Shown here: positions 9,637 to 17,722 of the stretch, piece by piece
Layout of the letters: each line of letters begins with the position of its first letter
Numbering within the stretch: the stretch's first letter is position 1
Origin: Promethearchaeota archaeon
GTDB taxonomy: Archaea; Asgardarchaeota; Lokiarchaeia; Sigyniarchaeales; SOKP01
NCBI GenBank assembly: GCA_016840165.1
Contig: JAEOSU010000072.1
Coordinates: 186,001 to 250,000 of the forward strand
Direction: 5' to 3'
Length of the DNA stretch: 64,000 nt
The notes under the pieces: model-generated
The model's database searches: none
What the model was told of the DNA's origin: nothing
The model's input: only the letters and a program-made list of their open reading frames with translations
Made by a program: the position numbers and the translations under genes

Positions 9637-9909
9637 TTAATTTTTCTCTTTGATGATTTGCTCTAATTCATCGACTCGCGCTTCCAAAAACTCGATTTTT
9701 TTCTCTTGTTCAATAGCATAAGAAATAAAAAGGATTTCAGAAAGCATTGGGCGCGCTCCCAAGCTGCCAGCATCCGCATGAATCCGAGCATAATTCATCA
9801 ATTTGTCAAAAACTTTTTGATCTTCCGGTCTGAGCGCCCGTTTATAATCCTTCCAGCTCTCTATTTCATGTTCCAAGGCTGGTCGAAAAGCAGGTACAGT
9901 TCTTCCCAT
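9637..9909 (-). CDS. Small PolB-associated protein (MGRTVP-type)
   Basis: About 90 residues from the preferred ATG, beginning MGRTVPAFRPALEHEIESW. An alternative TTG start 18 nt upstream would add six residues. The N-terminus is a conserved-looking basic/aromatic patch. The middle has an Arg/Lys-rich helix and the last 30 residues form an acidic coiled-coil-like helix (about residues 60-88). I recall similar small MGRTVPxxR proteins encoded beside a divergent PolB in other archaea, so a partner or loading factor for the polymerase is plausible. This comes from memory of gene context, not from a solved function. The stop lies 1 nt before the GTG of the polymerase gene, a tight two-gene operon. 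Confidence 0.7.
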   Translation of the reverse strand: MGRTVPAFRPALEHEIESWKDYKRALRPEDQKVFDKLMNYARIHADAGSLGARPMLSEILFISYAIEQEKKIEFLEARVDELEQIIKEKN

Positions 9910-10059
9910 AAAAACCCCACATAACAAAATCAGGGATCACATTAAAAAAACAATACATCGTAAATTTTTTGATTTTCATTTAAATGGATAATATAAGCAT
10001 AAATAGATCATTGACGTTGTAAGTAGTAAAAAAGAAAAATAATATCGATATAATAAAAA

Positions 10060-11031
10060 ATGACCTATAAAATAATTGATAGTTTGTGCTACGTACCGAC
10101 CGAAGAAGTGGTTGTGGATCTTATAGTATCGTTGCCTCCACAAATGTCTCGCTATTTGAAAGATGTTTTTGGTCCACGAGTTGCCCCTATATTGGGTATT
10201 AGTGCTGAAGAGCTTTATAGTATGAAATCAACACTGACAGTACCAGAATTAAAAGCAACATTAAAGCAATTCATGCCAAATATAAAGAGATTGGCCATGA
10301 ATGTTGAGGATTTCGTTGAACAACTTAATAAGATGGGGGTCGAAAAAGCAGTTATTTTTAATCTTGATGAACAAACCCCAAGTGGAATCGCAGGTCTCCC
10401 AAACGATTATTATGCTGATATTGTAAAACAATATCCTGAAAAGTTCATCGGGTTTGCGGGAATCGATCCGCTTAAAAAAATGAATGCCGTGAGAGAAATA
10501 AGTCGATGTTATGATATAGGTCTTAGAGGCATAGCAGTTCGTCCTTTTATGTTTGGTATTCCCCCTCATGATGCCAAAATGTATCCTTTGTATTCGAAAT
10601 GTGTGGAACTAGATATCCCAGTTTGGTTCCATCTTTCTATCAATTATTCAACTAATTCAATGGACGTCGAAAAACCGATAAATTTAGATATTGTAGCGCA
10701 AGACTTTCCTGAATTAAAGATGATTGCGGGCCATGGAGGCTGGCCTTGGGTGAGTGAATTAGTTGCAGTTGCATGGAAAAATCCTAACATTTACATTGAC
10801 ATTGCATCTTATCTTCCCCGTTATCTTGGAATGCAAGGAACTGGTTGGGAATCTCTTATTCATTATGGTAATACTGTACTCCAAGACAAAATTTTGTTTG
10901 GATCTACATGGCTCTTCATGGGAACCACTATTAAAAAGCTTGCTGATGGCATTATGGACCTTCCTCTTAAAGAAGAAGTGAAGAGAAAATGGTTATACCA
11001 TAATGCGGCAAGACTTTTAGGAATTGAATAA
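10060..11031 (+). CDS. Amidohydrolase-fold protein (amidohydrolase_2 type) lacking usual metal ligands
   Basis: 323 residues with the layout of the TIM-barrel amidohydrolase-2 family. There is a GFAGIDPL strand near 128, a DIPVWFHLS strand near 190, and GHGGWPWVSE near 226, the usual conserved active-site His region. Oddly, the N-terminal strand reads IIDSLCYVP where family members carry a metal-binding HxH. The late strand reads ILFGSTWLF where the family normally has GSDxP with a catalytic Asp. Both positions look lost, so it may use one or no metal, or be a non-catalytic relative. It stands alone between divergently placed polymerase genes and a DUF3795-like gene. The fold assignment is good; the substrate is unknown. 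Confidence 0.75.
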   Translation: MTYKIIDSLCYVPTEEVVVDLIVSLPPQMSRYLKDVFGPRVAPILGISAEELYSMKSTLTVPELKATLKQFMPNIKRLAMNVEDFVEQLNKMGVEKAVIFNLDEQTPSGIAGLPNDYYADIVKQYPEKFIGFAGIDPLKKMNAVREISRCYDIGLRGIAVRPFMFGIPPHDAKMYPLYSKCVELDIPVWFHLSINYSTNSMDVEKPINLDIVAQDFPELKMIAGHGGWPWVSELVAVAWKNPNIYIDIASYLPRYLGMQGTGWESLIHYGNTVLQDKILFGSTWLFMGTTIKKLADGIMDLPLKEEVKRKWLYHNAARLLGIE

Positions 11032-11060
11032 TAATTAAAACCATACATTAATGATTAATA

Positions 11061-11070
11061 TTTATATAAA
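11061..11070 (+). promoter_or_regulatory. TATA box deciding the start of the DUF3795-like gene
   Basis: The sequence TTTATATAAA ends only 5 nt before the first in-frame ATG (11076) but lies about 27-36 nt before the second ATG at 11097. Archaeal TATA boxes sit about 25 nt before the transcript start. The later ATG is therefore favoured, giving a nearly leaderless mRNA. Confidence 0.55.
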
Positions 11071-11096
11071 CCAATATGAGTGGGAGATATTGTTAT

Positions 11097-11522
11097 ATGT
11101 CAGTCTATTTAAAGGATCATGCTCCATGCGGAATATATTGTAAGCGATGTCCAGGCGTGAGAGCATATAACTGTAAGGGATGTCGAGAACAGAAAGGCAA
11201 GATAAAGGATTTTACTATTTGTGAAACTTATAAATGCGTTACAGAACGAGGAATCAACTTTTGCTATGAATGTGACGACTTCCCTTGTGAGAAATTACAA
11301 CCAATTGTTAATTTTGAAATTTTTATGCCCCATAATTCGAAAGTTTATAACTTACTCATGATAAAAAAACTAGGATTAGTGAAATGGAATGAGATCTGTG
11401 AGCAAAAGTCCGATTTGTATTATAAAGGACGTAAAGTTCGATATGGAGGCGATGAACTCACCTTAGAAGGAAAAGATCCGAATTTATATAAATCTAAAAA
11501 AGAGAAAAAAACAAAAGATTAA
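11097..11522 (+). CDS. DUF3795-like Cys-rich protein
   Basis: About 141 residues from the preferred ATG; an upstream ATG at 11076 would add seven. The first half carries CGIYCKRCPG, CKGCREQKG, CETYKC and CYECDDFPCEKL. This spacing of roughly nine Cys is typical of the DUF3795 family of small, probably metal-binding archaeal and bacterial proteins. The second half is basic and ends in a Lys-rich tail. The function of the family is not known to me; zinc or iron-sulphur binding is inferred from the cysteines. Its 3' end overlaps by 4 bp the end of the convergent RecA-like gene. Confidence 0.75.
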   Translation: MSVYLKDHAPCGIYCKRCPGVRAYNCKGCREQKGKIKDFTICETYKCVTERGINFCYECDDFPCEKLQPIVNFEIFMPHNSKVYNLLMIKKLGLVKWNEICEQKSDLYYKGRKVRYGGDELTLEGKDPNLYKSKKEKKTKD

Positions 11523-12268
11523 AACCAACAGTCTAAAGTCAAATTTCTTAGTGGAACTTTTCCTTTTGATTGAGTAGGTTTCCACTTTACGAGTCTCTTT
11601 TCTTGGAGAAAGGGGTGTTGGATGAGTATGTATTCCGCAAATCGGTCCTTATCGTTTATTAGAACTAATACACTCCCAAAATGCGCAAGAATTTTTCCAC
11701 CTTTTGGCCTGAAAAGTGAATATTCGTTCAAAGGGGCAGTGATAAGGATTAATGGCTTATAATTTGAGAGTATGGTTTTAATCCCGTGTATTGCACGCAG
11801 CAAATCTTCGAATGTCTGCTTTTCGTAGCTTTGAAACAAGGCGGTAATCCCCGAGATCATAACCACTTTTATATGCTCCAGTTTCGCTAAGCGATTTTCG
11901 AGAAGTTCGACTATTTGATCCCATGTGAATGCACGAGCAATAAGAATATTTTCTAACGTTTTTGACGGTGATAAATTCTGCGTAACTGCGAACTTGCTTA
12001 CATTATAAGGATTAAAACGGTTATTCCCATCAATGAAGGCAATCTTATTGCCACCCCCTCCAAGTCCACCATTCAAAAAGGATTTTTGTGCAATCACTGC
12101 GGTTGTTAGAAGGATGTTGGTGGTGATCGCCTTATCTCCATATAGGAGATAAACTAAATCCTTCTGAAACCCTCCCTGTAAGAGCTCATCGAGGATTGTA
12201 TCGCCGCTTGAGAGGTGTGGTGTTTTTTTTCCTTTCTTATAAAACCCAAAACCCGAATTAAATGACAT
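11519..12268 (-). CDS. RecA/RadB-like ATPase-fold protein with degenerate Walker A
   Basis: 249 residues from ATG at 12268 (a TTG one codon earlier is possible). The fold matches RadA/RadB: LSSGDTILDELLQGGF near 19-34 resembles the conserved substrate loop before the P-loop. FIDGNNRFNPYNVSKFA resembles the RadA segment after beta-strand 3, and SKTLENILIARAFTWDQ resembles the RadA DNIxxARAxxxDxQ element. The Walker A site reads YGDKAITT (43-50), without the GKT/S needed for phosphate binding. The Walker B strand ends ISG in place of the Asp. It is therefore probably a non-hydrolysing recombination paralogue, comparable in concept to accessory RadA paralogues (inference). A glycine-rich insert LNGGLGGGGN sits near residue 65. 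Confidence 0.72.
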   Translation of the reverse strand: MSFNSGFGFYKKGKKTPHLSSGDTILDELLQGGFQKDLVYLLYGDKAITTNILLTTAVIAQKSFLNGGLGGGGNKIAFIDGNNRFNPYNVSKFAVTQNLSPSKTLENILIARAFTWDQIVELLENRLAKLEHIKVVMISGITALFQSYEKQTFEDLLRAIHGIKTILSNYKPLILITAPLNEYSLFRPKGGKILAHFGSVLVLINDKDRFAEYILIQHPFLQEKRLVKWKPTQSKGKVPLRNLTLDCWF

Positions 12269-12271
12269 CAA

Positions 12272-12641
12272 CTCATGTAAGGATCTGTGAAACTAAAAGT
12301 GGGTTACCCCGACAATTTTCTAAAACTTGTCTTGTGATTGTGAATTATTAGGAATATTTCTCTTTTTATGAAATGGTTTTACTCTTAAATGTAAGATAGA
12401 TTCATAGAGGGAGAGAGAGGTGATTGGAAATAAAAATAAAGAATATTATCAGATATTTGGTTTAGTGATGCTGATAAAAAGCATTACAGAGGGGATTAGA
12501 AAATTTCTATGTTTTTTTTACATTTGCTTAATTTTGTGCATTAGTGATTTACAAAAAAGAATAAATTCAACTTAAAACTTTAAATCATATCCTACCAATA
12601 ATAAATATTAACAATTTTTGAAAGAAATTGTTATACAAAAT
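12272..12641. other. Intergenic region with one small hairpin
   Basis: No coding frame of credible length on either strand. An 8-bp hairpin with one G-U pair lies at 12465-12487. A purine run (gagggagagagagg) is at 12408-12421. The region must hold the promoters of the RecA-like gene (leftward) and the first acyl-CoA ligase (rightward), but no single TATA box stands out. Confidence 0.4.
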
Positions 12642-12670
12642 GTGAAAAACATTATGACAGACTTTTATAA
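12626..12670 (+). repeat. 45-bp identical repeat spanning the acyl-CoA ligase start (copy 1)
   Basis: Identical base for base to 14480-14524. It covers the sequence before the GTG start, the GTG, the in-frame ATG and the first codons of the enzyme. Downstream the paralogues diverge at many synonymous sites, so this block is more conserved than the coding sequence around it. It may be a recent conversion tract or a shared translational or regulatory element. Confidence 0.8.
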
Positions 12671-14375
12671 AAACCGTGGGTGGATGGAGAATTGGGATGA
12701 GCATATCCATGACATTCCACCTGAAGAATATACAACTACATATGTTGAAATGGTCAAAAAGGCATTTAGAGAATACCCTGATAAGGCAGCTCTCGCCTAT
12801 TTGGGGGTTGAAGTAACATTTAAGGAATTAGATAATTATGCAAATCAGTTCGCTCAAATGCTATTAGAAAATGGGTTTCAAAAGGGAGACGTGGTTGGAA
12901 TAAATTTACCCAATACACCTGAATATCCAATTGCTTTATTAGGAGCTTTACGAGCTGGTTGTATCATTTCTGGGGTGTCACCTCTATTATCAGCAATTCA
13001 GATCCAATATCAAATTAATGACCTTGGTTCTGGCGGAAAGAAAGTAGCTTTAGTGACATTAGATGCAATTTTTGCGGGTCATATTACTAAGATTGCTTCC
13101 AAAATGCCTCAACTTAAATTAGTTGTAACAACGAGTGTTGCAGGATTTCTTCCGAAGATTAAACAGGTTTTAGGGAAAGCATTAGGAAAAGTTCCTAAGG
13201 GAAAAGTCACACCATTAGAAGGAAAAACAGTAATTGATTTCCATAAAGACATTTTAGGAAGGTATCCTATTGATCCTGTGGATGTGGGAGTAACACCTGA
13301 TGATATCGGTTGGATACAATACACTGGAGGCACAACTGGACCCCCTAAAGGAGCAATGTTAAGTCATAAAAATTGTGCATCCAATTTGTTAGCAATCGCT
13401 CAATGGCTCCAATGGGACTTCGGAAAAGGAGTTCTCCTCTCAGGGTTCCCAATGTATCATATTGCGGGATTAACTGTAGTAGAAGGAGCGATATATTTTG
13501 GAATGACCCAGGTATTAATCCCTAATCCTCGTGATACTGATCATATCATAAAAGAAATGAAGAAATATCGTCCTACAAATCTCGTCAATGTTCCTTCTTT
13601 ATATCAAATGCTTATTAAAAATCCTAAGTTCAAAGAATTAGATCATTCAGAATTAGGTATTTGTATCTCTGCAGCTTCTCCGTTCCCAAAAGAATCCCAA
13701 ATTCAATTAGAAAACATTATTGGTGAAGGAAAGCTGTTAGAGTTATATGGCATGACTGAATTGAGCCCTGTGGCAACCATGAATCCTAGTATAGGTGAAA
13801 AGCAACTCGGTACAGTAGGTTTACCTATTGCTAACGTAGATTTAAAGATAGTTGATCCTGATTCTGGGCAGGAAGTGCCTCTTGGAGAACCTGGAGAAAT
13901 TATGGTGAAAGGTCCATTAGTTATGCAGGGTTATTATAATAAACCTGAAGAAACTAAGAAGGCAATTGATTCGGATGGTTATATGCATACTGGAGATGTA
14001 GGTTTGATGCAGGAAGATGGATTTGTTAAGATTGTGGATAGAACCAAAGATATGATTATAGTAGGAGGATTTAAAGTATTTTCAAGTAAAGTAGAAGATA
14101 CCTTAATTAAACATCCTGCAATTGGAATGGTTGCGTTAATCGGTACTCCAAATCCAGACAGACCAGGTTCAGAGATTGTTAAAGCCTATGTCCAAATAGA
14201 TCCTGAATTTGCTTATGATGGCAATGAAGCAGCTCTTAAAGAGGATGTTATCAAATTCGCAAAGGATAATTGCGCTCCCTATGAAGTTCCTAAGGAAGTT
14301 CTGTTAGTAGAGGAACTACCTTTAACAGCAGTGGGTAAAGTGGATAAAAAGTCACTTAGACCTAAAAAGGAATAA
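12642..14375 (+). CDS. Acyl-CoA synthetase (AMP-forming), first of a tandem pair
   Basis: About 577 residues of the ANL adenylating superfamily, activating a carboxylic acid to acyl-AMP and then acyl-CoA. The P-loop is YTGGTTGPPKGAM, the A5 motif is LYGMTE, the adenylate-binding motif is YMHTGDVG, the hinge region is DRTKDMIIVGG, and the catalytic Lys is in TAVGKVDKK near the C-terminus. Size and motifs fit medium- to long-chain acyl-CoA ligases, but chain length cannot be read from sequence. Start choice is uncertain: TTG 12618, GTG 12642 or ATG 12654. I prefer GTG or ATG because 12626-12670 is identical to the start region of the paralogue downstream. A T-rich terminator follows. No acyl-CoA dehydrogenase lies nearby. 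Confidence 0.88.
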   Translation: MKNIMTDFYKNRGWMENWDEHIHDIPPEEYTTTYVEMVKKAFREYPDKAALAYLGVEVTFKELDNYANQFAQMLLENGFQKGDVVGINLPNTPEYPIALLGALRAGCIISGVSPLLSAIQIQYQINDLGSGGKKVALVTLDAIFAGHITKIASKMPQLKLVVTTSVAGFLPKIKQVLGKALGKVPKGKVTPLEGKTVIDFHKDILGRYPIDPVDVGVTPDDIGWIQYTGGTTGPPKGAMLSHKNCASNLLAIAQWLQWDFGKGVLLSGFPMYHIAGLTVVEGAIYFGMTQVLIPNPRDTDHIIKEMKKYRPTNLVNVPSLYQMLIKNPKFKELDHSELGICISAASPFPKESQIQLENIIGEGKLLELYGMTELSPVATMNPSIGEKQLGTVGLPIANVDLKIVDPDSGQEVPLGEPGEIMVKGPLVMQGYYNKPEETKKAIDSDGYMHTGDVGLMQEDGFVKIVDRTKDMIIVGGFKVFSSKVEDTLIKHPAIGMVALIGTPNPDRPGSEIVKAYVQIDPEFAYDGNEAALKEDVIKFAKDNCAPYEVPKEVLLVEELPLTAVGKVDKKSLRPKKE

Positions 14376-14390
14376 TTCTGGTATTCAATC

Positions 14391-14408
14391 TTTTTTTTTT
14401 CTTTTTTT
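14391..14408 (+). terminator. Oligo-T terminator after the first acyl-CoA ligase
   Basis: A run of ten T, one C and seven T begins 15 nt after the stop codon. Archaeal transcription commonly ends at such T tracts without a hairpin. It separates the two ligase genes, so each probably has its own promoter. Confidence 0.5.
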
Positions 14409-14479
14409 CATAAACCAATTTCATATAAGATAGTTATAGATTTTTAATGAAATCTAACCTATTATCTATTACAAATCTT

Positions 14480-14524
14480 AATTGTTATACAAAATGTGAA
14501 AAACATTATGACAGACTTTTATAA
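14480..14524 (+). repeat. 45-bp identical repeat spanning the acyl-CoA ligase start (copy 2)
   Basis: Second copy of the block at 12626-12670, placed identically relative to the GTG/ATG start of the second ligase gene. The next base differs, then a few more match before the coding sequences diverge. Confidence 0.8.
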
Positions 14525-16220
14525 GAACCGTGAATGGCGTAAAAATTGGGATGAGGGGCTTTCTGACTTAGATTCTAAGGTTTGGGAAACTTCCTATACT
14601 AGTGCTATTCGCGATACTTTTGATACGTTCCCTGATAAGATCGCTTTAGCTTATCAAGGATTAGAAATAAGCTTTGCTGACGTTGATAAATACTCCAATC
14701 AATTTGCCAATATGTTAATAGAACATGGCTTTAAGAAAGGCGATGTGGTGGGAATAAATTTAGCAAACATTCCAGAATACGTTTATGCCCTTATTGGAAC
14801 TTTAAAAGCCGGATGTATCGTATCAGGTGTAAGTCCACTTATGTCTGATGTGCAAATGCATTATCAAATTAATGATTTAGGAGCAGGAGGTAAAAATGTA
14901 GCTCTAGTAACATTGGATGCAATTTTCGAACACCGATTAACCAAAATTGCCAATAAATTACCACAACTCAAATTAGTTATAGCAACCAGTGTTATAGGAT
15001 CGTTTGATAAGGAATCAAGGGAAAAAATTAAAGCAGTTAAAGAAATTCCTAGTGGAATGGTTACCCCGTTAGAAGGAAAAGTTGTTTTAGATTTCCAAGA
15101 TGATGTTCTAACTAAATATTCCACTGATCTACCTAAAGTGGAGATAAATCCCGATGATATTGCTTTTATTCAATATACTGGAGGAACAACTGGACCGCCA
15201 AAAGGAGCTATGCTAACACACCGTAATTGTGTATCAGATCTTCTTATAGTACAAACTTGGCTTAATTGGGAGAAAGGAAAAGGAATTGCATTATCAGGAT
15301 TTCCTTTTTTTCATATTGCAGGAACTTTTTTCTTAGAAAACTGTATCTATTTAGGTTGGACGCAAGTATTAATCCCTGATCCCAGAGATGCAATGCACAT
15401 TTGCAATGAAATTAAGAAATATCAACCAACTGCCTTGGTTAACGTTCCATCATTATACCAGATATTAATAAACTTCCGCAAATTTAAACGATTAGATCAT
15501 TCAAATCTGGAAGTATGCATATCTGCTGCTTCTCCCTTCCCTGTAGAATCACAAAAAGCACTTGAGAGTATTGTGGGAGAAGGTAAACTTTTGGAAGTGT
15601 ACGGAATGACTGAAACCTCCCCTTTAACTACTATGAATCCAATGTGGGGAAAACGTAAATTAGGATCTATTGGACTACCATTATTAAATACAGAATTAAT
15701 ACTAATGGATCCAGAAACAGGTGATGTCGTCCCATTAGGTCAAGCGGGAGAAATTTGTGTTCGTGGACCGATGGTGATGAAAGGATATTATAATAAACCC
15801 GAAGAGACTAGAAAGGCTATTGATTCCGATGGTTTTATGCACACGGGTGATGTGGGGGTAATGTATGAGGATGGATACCTGAAGATTGTCGATCGAACTA
15901 AAGATATGATAATTGTTGGAGGATTCAAAGTATTTTCAGCAAAAGTTGAAGATACTTTAGTCAAACATCCTGCAGTCGGCATGGTTGCCCTTATAGGCAT
16001 TCCCAATCCAGATAGACCTGGTTCTGAAATCGTTAAAGCTTATATTCAATTAAATCCGGATTATGAATTCGATGGGGATGAGGAAGTTTTACGTGAGGAT
16101 ATACTTAATTTTGCCAAGGAGAATTGTGCTCCTTACGAAGTACCGAAGATTATTGAAATTTCTAAGGAATTACCCCTAACAACAGTAGGTAAAATTGATA
16201 AAAAGGTTCTTCGAAAATAG
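14496..16220 (+). CDS. Acyl-CoA synthetase (AMP-forming), second of a tandem pair
   Basis: 574 residues, closely similar to the preceding gene along the whole length. It has the same YTGGTTGPPKGAML P-loop, VYGMTE, FMHTGDVG, DRTKDMIIVGGFKVFSAK hinge and TTVGKIDKK catalytic-Lys motifs. All expected catalytic residues are present, so both copies look active. Differences cluster in the acyl-pocket region before the A5 motif (for example FFHIAGTFFLEN against MYHIAGLTVVEG), which suggests different chain-length preference (inference). Start is GTG 14496, or ATG 14508 within the shared 45-bp block. It converges on the Cys-rich membrane-protein gene 23 bp away. Confidence 0.88.
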   Translation: MKNIMTDFYKNREWRKNWDEGLSDLDSKVWETSYTSAIRDTFDTFPDKIALAYQGLEISFADVDKYSNQFANMLIEHGFKKGDVVGINLANIPEYVYALIGTLKAGCIVSGVSPLMSDVQMHYQINDLGAGGKNVALVTLDAIFEHRLTKIANKLPQLKLVIATSVIGSFDKESREKIKAVKEIPSGMVTPLEGKVVLDFQDDVLTKYSTDLPKVEINPDDIAFIQYTGGTTGPPKGAMLTHRNCVSDLLIVQTWLNWEKGKGIALSGFPFFHIAGTFFLENCIYLGWTQVLIPDPRDAMHICNEIKKYQPTALVNVPSLYQILINFRKFKRLDHSNLEVCISAASPFPVESQKALESIVGEGKLLEVYGMTETSPLTTMNPMWGKRKLGSIGLPLLNTELILMDPETGDVVPLGQAGEICVRGPMVMKGYYNKPEETRKAIDSDGFMHTGDVGVMYEDGYLKIVDRTKDMIIVGGFKVFSAKVEDTLVKHPAVGMVALIGIPNPDRPGSEIVKAYIQLNPDYEFDGDEEVLREDILNFAKENCAPYEVPKIIEISKELPLTTVGKIDKKVLRK

Positions 16221-16243
16221 AGTTCAAATTCATTTATTTTTTT

Positions 16244-16798
16244 TTAATTCTTATTATATATTTTAGAGAAACCAGGACATTTTTGCCAATCAGTCTTATA
16301 TTTACATTTTCTACATGTTTTTAGAAAGCTATAGGCATGGTATCCGTTTAAAATCACAACAATCACACCAAATATTAAAATAAATATTATTATATTGAAA
16401 ATTATATCAGCAGATAGGGTCCATATCCACCAAAATAAAAATACAGAGCCCAGTCCTATACAAAATTTTTGGAATATCTTTATTCCCTTTCTTTTAGTTA
16501 AATTTAAGGGGCTGAGAAGAAAAAAGGAAAGAAGAATTATTCCAGACACTAAAAGAGTCATAGAATCGAATAAAAGATAAATCTTAAATATATTAAATAG
16601 CAGAATACCAATTATGGCGGTCGGATATCCGATAAAACATCCAATACAAAAATGCATCGAGCCAATTTTTATTGTATGGTTCTTAAATTTTTCACAATCA
16701 GGGTGATGACTGAACAATAAAGAACCATATTTTTGAAAAAAAGTTTGCTCTAGATCTTTTGTCTTTTTGCGTAACTCATTACTACTAATTTCTGGCAT
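16244..16798 (-). CDS. Cys-rich membrane protein (DUF2085-like layout)
   Basis: 184 residues. After a soluble N-terminus comes HHPDCEKFKNH and then GSMHFCIGCFIGYP (near 49-62), which leads into the first of about four hydrophobic helices. Near the C-terminus, KTCRKCKYKTDWQKCPGF gives a further group of three cysteines. The His/Cys-then-helix arrangement resembles DUF2085-type proteins (CARCTGIYxG motif), but the match is only partial. The clustered Cys at both ends facing the same side could bind zinc or be redox active. It lies between the acyl-CoA ligases and the sirtuin gene, on the same strand as the sirtuin with a 32-bp gap, so the two may be co-transcribed. Confidence 0.7.
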   Translation of the reverse strand: MPEISSNELRKKTKDLEQTFFQKYGSLLFSHHPDCEKFKNHTIKIGSMHFCIGCFIGYPTAIIGILLFNIFKIYLLFDSMTLLVSGIILLSFFLLSPLNLTKRKGIKIFQKFCIGLGSVFLFWWIWTLSADIIFNIIIFILIFGVIVVILNGYHAYSFLKTCRKCKYKTDWQKCPGFSKIYNKN

Positions 16799-16830
16799 GA
16801 TTATATCAGTGTTTTAATCACTAATAATGA

Positions 16831-17601
16831 TCATTGATTTGCATTTTTAACTTTCTCTACAATTATTGGGAAAACATCTCCAATTTTATCATGGATGACC
16901 ACATCAGCATATCTATCAATAGGTGTTTCTTGAATATTGATAATTACTAGCTTAGCTCCTAGCGATAAGGCTTTATCAGGATAACTTGCCGCAGGATAGA
17001 CTAATAAAGAACTTCCTAATACAATCATTAGATCACAGTCCTCAATCATTTTATCAGCGTTTATGAGCGTTTCAGATAACAAAGGCTCTCCAAAGAAGAT
17101 CGCGTTTGGTTTCAATAATCCATTACATACCTCACATGAAGGAGAATAATTGCCTTGTAATACTTGATTTATCATAGTAGTAATAGGAAAAACTTTATGG
17201 CATCGTATACACCTTGATTCATTTGCAGTGCCATGAAGTTCAATAATGTTTTTTGTATGGGCTTTCTGATGCAGTCCGTCAATATTTTGAGTAATAACTC
17301 CTTTTAATTTCCCCATTTTCTGTAACTTAGTTATTACCTTGTGTCCTCTGTTTGGTTTTGCACGAAAAATGTTCATACCCATTTCAAGCATAAATTTTAG
17401 GTTTTTGCTTGTATTTGCGACATAAGAATTAATACTGCCAAATTCATAGGGGTCTACTTTTTCCCATAAACCCGTGTTAGGGGATCTAAAATCAGCAATC
17501 CCCGATTCGGTACTCATGCCCGCTCCGGTTAGTATCACAATATTTTGGGCTTTTTGGATTAATTCTACAACTTTTTCGATTTTCTCTTCCAAATTACTCA
17601 T
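16831..17601 (-). CDS. cobB: Sir2-family NAD-dependent protein deacylase
   Basis: 256 residues with all sirtuin motifs. The NAD-binding loop is LTGAGMSTESGIADFRSP and the catalytic motif is TQNIDGLHQKA. ELHGTANESRC contains the general-base His. The structural zinc site is CIRC plus CEVC, and a GSSLLVYPAA segment binds the nicotinamide ribose. The enzyme removes acyl groups from lysines using NAD+, giving O-acyl-ADP-ribose. In archaea, chromatin proteins and acetyl-CoA synthetase are known kinds of target. Here two acyl-CoA ligases lie close by, so control of such enzymes by deacylation is an attractive but unproved link. The substrate-specificity residues for desuccinylases (Tyr/Arg pair) were not seen. 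Confidence 0.93.
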   Translation of the reverse strand: MSNLEEKIEKVVELIQKAQNIVILTGAGMSTESGIADFRSPNTGLWEKVDPYEFGSINSYVANTSKNLKFMLEMGMNIFRAKPNRGHKVITKLQKMGKLKGVITQNIDGLHQKAHTKNIIELHGTANESRCIRCHKVFPITTMINQVLQGNYSPSCEVCNGLLKPNAIFFGEPLLSETLINADKMIEDCDLMIVLGSSLLVYPAASYPDKALSLGAKLVIINIQETPIDRYADVVIHDKIGDVFPIIVEKVKNANQ

Positions 17602-17722
17602 TTTTTATGATTCTCTAAAATAATTCTAAAATTAACTAAAAAAATAGAAAAAATATTTAATACTATTATTTTTATTTAGTGATTATAGTATAATAATATA
17701 TTTTAACTAATAAATTCTTGAA

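Noticed and set aside
12465..12487. Hairpin before the acyl-CoA ligase as a C/D-box RNA or terminator
   Set aside because: Only one 8-bp pair with a G-U, no clear C and D boxes, and no T tract behind it; too little to call.
16395..16580. 61-codon plus-strand frame inside the Cys-rich membrane protein gene
   Set aside because: Antisense shadow of a longer frame with clear membrane and Cys motifs; Lys/Arg-rich composition is what such a complement gives.
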